Origin: Bryobacterales bacterium | GTDB taxonomy: Bacteria; Acidobacteriota; Terriglobia; Bryobacterales; UBA6623 | Assembly: GCA_028819575.1 (NCBI GenBank) | Contig: JAPPLB010000160.1 | Location: 1-46,735 of the forward strand | Reading direction: 5' to 3' | Length of the DNA stretch: 46,735 nucleotides | In this document: positions 44,320 through 46,735 of the stretch, one piece after another | How the letters are laid out: every line of letters begins with the position of its first letter | How positions within the stretch are numbered: the first letter of the stretch is position 1 | Made by a program: the position numbers and the translations under genes | The notes under the pieces: generated by a model | The model's database searches: none | Seen by the model: only the letters and a program-made list of their open reading frames with translations | Told to the model about the DNA's origin: nothing

Positions 44320-44423
44320 GAAGATCGTTCGCGTCCGACAGGGCAGTAATATGGAACCCCGAGCCGCTAGTCGTCAGTGAACGGCGCCGGACGTGTCGTT
44401 TGCCACGGCACTATGCAGGTCCG

Positions 44424-45656
44424 TCAAGCCTCCCGAAGGAAACTGGCGGCGATGTACTTTTGCTTTCCGCCGTCGCTCACGCTGTTGAAATAATAGGCCA
44501 CGATCGCCGTGCCGTCAGGTAACAGGTCGGCCAGGGGATAGCCCAGGTCACGGTTGTGCCCGTCGTCTCGGATCACGAATTCTTCGGCCTCCGCGATGCC
44601 CTCGCATTCGGCATCCAGCAGACGCGCTCGGACCCCAAAGGGCTCTCGGCGGTAGCCGTAGGCCAGCAGCACTCGCCCGCTGGGCATGCGGATCGCCGTG
44701 CAGGGATAACCCCAGAACGCCTCCTTCCGGGGATGCGACCAGTTCCGTCCGCCGTCGAGCGAATGAGACGTATAGCTGTACCCCGCAGGGTTGCTGCGCA
44801 TGAAGGCGACCAGCTTCCCCGAAGCGCACTCGTAAAGAATGGTCTCGTTGAATCCGGTCTTGAGGTCAGGCCGCGCGATCGTTCCTCGCAGTCGCCAATG
44901 CATACCCCCATCAGCGGACTCCATGAGATACGAGGTCTCCGGACGGTCCGCGCTGTAGACCGGGATCACCAAGCTTCGATCCGAAAGAACAAAAGCCGGG
45001 TTGCGAATGGCGGTTGGACTCGGCCATCCCGGCAAGGTATCTCGCATTCCACTCACGGGCGAAACCCAATACCGCTGGCTCCAGGTGCGGCCGTTATCGT
45101 GAGAACGCTGCACATAAGTCCCCGTCTTGGCGCTATGGACATTCCATTGTTCATACTGACGAGCGCGCCACTTGTTGCGCGGATCGGAGCGGATCTTCTC
45201 ATAAAGTCCTTTTGTGATCAGACGGGATGCGTGGCTGGCGTGGAGAATGATTCCCTCCGGCAGCAGCGTCAGGTTGGAATTCCTGATGTTCCCGGCATCG
45301 AAGACGTGCGGTGCGCCGCTCCAGGTGCAGCCCTCGTCCTCGGAAGTCAGCAGACACATCTCGACTTCCGGATTGGAGTGGCCCGAATCGGGCGACCGGC
45401 GGAAGCCCATCAACACCTTGCCGCCGGGCAACACCAGCGGCGAAGGACCGGGGCCGCAGTAATACTTGGGATCCCGATAGACGTCTACATCGTCTCGGGC
45501 TTTCTGCAACCGTCCCGGGTCGGACGGAGCAGCCGAGTCCTTCGGCGCGGGTGCGCCCTGGCTCGGAATAAGCCCCTCCGTAACGCTGAACGATCCGCCG
45601 AGCAGGGCCGCCCGTCGCAGGAATTCCCTGCGGCCGTATTCGGTAGATCTGATCAC
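44424..45656 (-). CDS. Tat-exported sialidase-superfamily protein
   Basis: A 410-residue exported protein with a clear twin-arginine signal, GRREFLRRAALLGGSFSV (residues 8-25). The mature part is a six-bladed propeller with Asp-box-like strands SEDEGCTW, SHDNGRTW, SADGGMHW and SLDGGRNW, and GPGPSPLVLPGGKVL at the start of the first blade. A conserved-looking GYPLADLLPDGTAIVAYY lies near the C-terminus. Catalytic residues of sialidases are not identifiable, so call it superfamily only. GTG at 45656 is chosen because it directly precedes a normal Tat n-region; a start 14 codons upstream is open but adds a non-signal extension. It is the first gene of the minus-strand block. Confidence 0.85.
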   Translation of the reverse strand: MIRSTEYGRREFLRRAALLGGSFSVTEGLIPSQGAPAPKDSAAPSDPGRLQKARDDVDVYRDPKYYCGPGPSPLVLPGGKVLMGFRRSPDSGHSNPEVEMCLLTSEDEGCTWSGAPHVFDAGNIRNSNLTLLPEGIILHASHASRLITKGLYEKIRSDPRNKWRARQYEQWNVHSAKTGTYVQRSHDNGRTWSQRYWVSPVSGMRDTLPGWPSPTAIRNPAFVLSDRSLVIPVYSADRPETSYLMESADGGMHWRLRGTIARPDLKTGFNETILYECASGKLVAFMRSNPAGYSYTSHSLDGGRNWSHPRKEAFWGYPCTAIRMPSGRVLLAYGYRREPFGVRARLLDAECEGIAEAEEFVIRDDGHNRDLGYPLADLLPDGTAIVAYYFNSVSDGGKQKYIAASFLREA

Positions 45657-46022
45657 CAAGATACGAACCCCCTTCCGGGTCGGTGCTCGGGCACACAACC
45701 TAGCATATCGTCGGCTGCTGCAACACGATCCGAAAGTCGGTTTGTTTGTACTGGAGCTACGGGTGGGGACACTTCTATTGAGCTATCACCGCGGATCTTT
45801 CTATCGAGGCTTGACGGTCGGATTGCCTTCTGTTCTCCTCTGGCGCGAAATGGTCGTATCATCAAAATCTGCGGCTCCGGATTGCCGCGACCTTTGCCAA
45901 GGCACTGATTCCAAGCTCACCACTGCTCGTGATGGCGCGGCATGGCGCGGGGCGGCGCGGCTCACTAACTTTCCCAATCAAGTGATTTCCCATATCGAGG
46001 CTTGACACAAGCACTGAATCCT
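45657..46022. other. Divergent intergenic region with a 14-bp direct repeat
   Basis: The region lies between the sialidase-like gene (minus) and the tRNA-tuf unit (plus). TATCGAGGCTTGAC occurs at 45802-45815 and 45993-46006. A GC-rich stretch with three near-copies of a 10-mer (ATGGCGCGG-like, about 45933-45962) lies between. No gene supported. Confidence 0.5.
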
Positions 46023-46051
46023 TTGACGATCAGGCAGCAGCGCTTTACACT
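46023..46051 (+). promoter_or_regulatory. Strong promoter of the tRNA-tuf operon
   Basis: TTGACG (46023-46028), a 17-bp spacer and TACACT (46046-46051) form a near-consensus sigma-70-type promoter 93 bp before the first tRNA. The -35 matches TTGACA in five of six positions and the -10 has the consensus TA start and final T. No other pair of this quality lies upstream of the tRNA cluster. Confidence 0.65.
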
Positions 46052-46143
46052 GAAGCCTGGAGTCGCTTGTCTTCCCCTGCGCTTGCGTTCTACGAGGCAA
46101 CGTGTGTCTTCCGTGTTTCCGCTAGGATAAAGAGAAGGTCCGG

Positions 46144-46219
46144 GCTGGCGTAGCTCAGTCGGTAGAGCATCTGATTTGTAATCAGACGGTCGGGGGTTCG
46201 AATCCCTCCGCCAGCTCCA
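46144..46219 (+). tRNA. tRNA-Thr (TGT anticodon)
   Basis: 76 bases including an encoded CCA. The acceptor stem GCTGGCG pairs with CGCCAGC before T-CCA. The anticodon stem TCTGA/TCAGA carries loop TTTGTAA with anticodon TGT at 46177-46179, reading ACA. The T-arm GGTTCGAATCC is intact. It is first in the cluster. Confidence 0.96.
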
Positions 46220-46277
46220 ACTGAGTCGGCCGGTGGGCCATACGCGGGTTCGGGCGGCGGCCGGAGTTCCGGTTCTG

Positions 46278-46352
46278 GCGGGAGTAACTCAATGGTAGAG
46301 TCACAGCCTTCCAAGCTGTTGGTTGCGGGTTCGATTCCCGTCTCCCGCTCCA
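46278..46352 (+). tRNA. tRNA-Gly (TCC anticodon)
   Basis: 75 bases including encoded CCA. The acceptor stem GCGGGAG pairs with CTCCCGC. The anticodon stem ACAGC/GCTGT carries loop CTTCCAA with TCC at 46310-46312, reading GGA/GGG. The T-arm GGTTCGATTCC is intact. It is second in the cluster. Confidence 0.96.
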
Positions 46353-46401
46353 GAAGTCTCCTCTGCGAATCCGAGGGTAAGATACGCAGGTTAAGTAGAG
46401 T

Positions 46402-46477
<76 letters not shown>

Positions 46478-46574
46478 CCGCCCCTCGGCCGAAGGGGTTT
46501 CGCGCCGAGCGACAACTGGGACAGCGTTGTCATGTGACTCGGAAGGAGAAAGCTGCGGAGGAACAAGGTATCGC

Positions 46575-46661
46575 GGACGGGTGGCCGAGTGGCTAAAGGC
46601 AGCAGACTGTAAATCTGCCGGACTCAGTCCTACGGAGGTTCGAATCCTTCCCCGTCCACCA
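46575..46661 (+). tRNA. tRNA-Tyr (GTA anticodon)
   Basis: 87 bases including encoded CCA, with the long variable arm of class II tRNAs (GGACTCAGTCC region). The acceptor stem GGACGGG pairs with CCCGTCC. The anticodon stem GCAGA/TCTGC carries loop CTGTAAA with GTA at 46609-46611, reading TAC/TAT. It lies 45 bp before tuf; in E. coli the tyrosine tRNA is second in the corresponding cluster. Confidence 0.96.
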
Positions 46662-46706
46662 CGAACTTGCGCTGTTCACTGACATCAGCGAGGAGAGAAG
46701 CAAACG

Positions 46707-46735
46707 ATGGCGAAAGAGAAGTTTGATCGATCGAA
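46707..46735 (+). CDS. tuf: Elongation factor Tu, N-terminus (cut by window end)
   Basis: Only the first nine codons (MAKEKFDRS) are in the window, but they match the conserved EF-Tu N-terminus exactly. The ribosome-binding site AGGAG (46691-46695) lies 11 bp before ATG. EF-Tu brings aminoacyl-tRNA to the ribosome as a GTP complex. Placement directly after a Thr-Gly-Thr-Tyr tRNA cluster is the usual tuf arrangement of many bacteria, so the tRNAs and tuf are probably co-transcribed from the promoter at 46023. Confidence 0.9.

Noticed and set aside
44556-45908. 450-codon plus-strand frame opposite the Tat-exported sialidase-like gene
   Set aside because: The minus-strand gene has a clear Tat signal and Asp boxes, while the plus frame has neither start signals nor a family pattern.

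Overview
The window is about 60% GC and reads as a chromosomal piece of an Acidobacteriota bacterium, most likely the Solibacter/Bryobacter lineage. The strongest pointer is the C-terminus of the secreted subtilase (6594-9863), which carries the Solibacter-type C-terminal domain (TIGR03437). Other pointers are the many Tat-exported enzymes and the mix of sialidase-like proteins, Gfo/Idh/MocA oxidoreductases, a phytanoyl-CoA dioxygenase, a lactate racemase homologue and a large haem-binding dehydrogenase. The assignment rests on recalled family distribution, not on a search.

Layout. 1-1421: a rhodanese-type sulfurtransferase and a small partner gene lie between two copies of a MITE-like repeat. 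1518-6379: an outer-membrane barrel protein, a three-domain lysophospholipid transporter/acyltransferase/acyl-ACP ligase, and ribosomal protein L31. 6594-15456: a secreted subtilase, then a tight run of a GT2 glycosyltransferase, a propeller-DUF3604 protein and a GH43-like lipoprotein, then two tandem paralogous envelope proteins. 15457-16536: a 1.1-kb gene-free patch dense in three repeat families. 16537-19381: a TVP38-type membrane protein fused to a partial DUF547 domain, followed by a mercuric-reductase-like flavoenzyme. 20096-26582 (minus strand): a compact operon of haem-binding dehydrogenase, Tat-exported polysaccharide deacetylase and double alpha/beta-hydrolase. 26887-34901: a LarA homologue, a Tat-exported esterase, an MFS permease, a membrane HExxH protein, a conserved unknown and a PhyH dioxygenase. 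Two likely small membrane proteins (46 and 53 aa) also lie here. 35181-45656: a carbohydrate-utilisation stretch with two Gfo/Idh/MocA proteins, an SSS symporter, a GT1 glycosyltransferase, one GH32/43-like and two sialidase-like propeller proteins. 46023-46735: a promoter, four tRNA genes (Thr-Gly-Thr-Tyr) and the start of tuf.

Biologically, the middle and right parts look like equipment for dismantling complex, perhaps acylated or sulfated, glycans outside the cytoplasm and taking up the products. At least five proteins carry twin-arginine signals. The left edge and the tRNA-tuf end are housekeeping.

The least expected content is noncoding: a 176-187 bp element with near-perfect terminal inverted repeats, TA flanks and a central hairpin, present four times in both orientations (one copy cut by the window edge). 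Two shorter repeat families accompany it. No phage, CRISPR array, transposase or toxin-antitoxin pair was seen.
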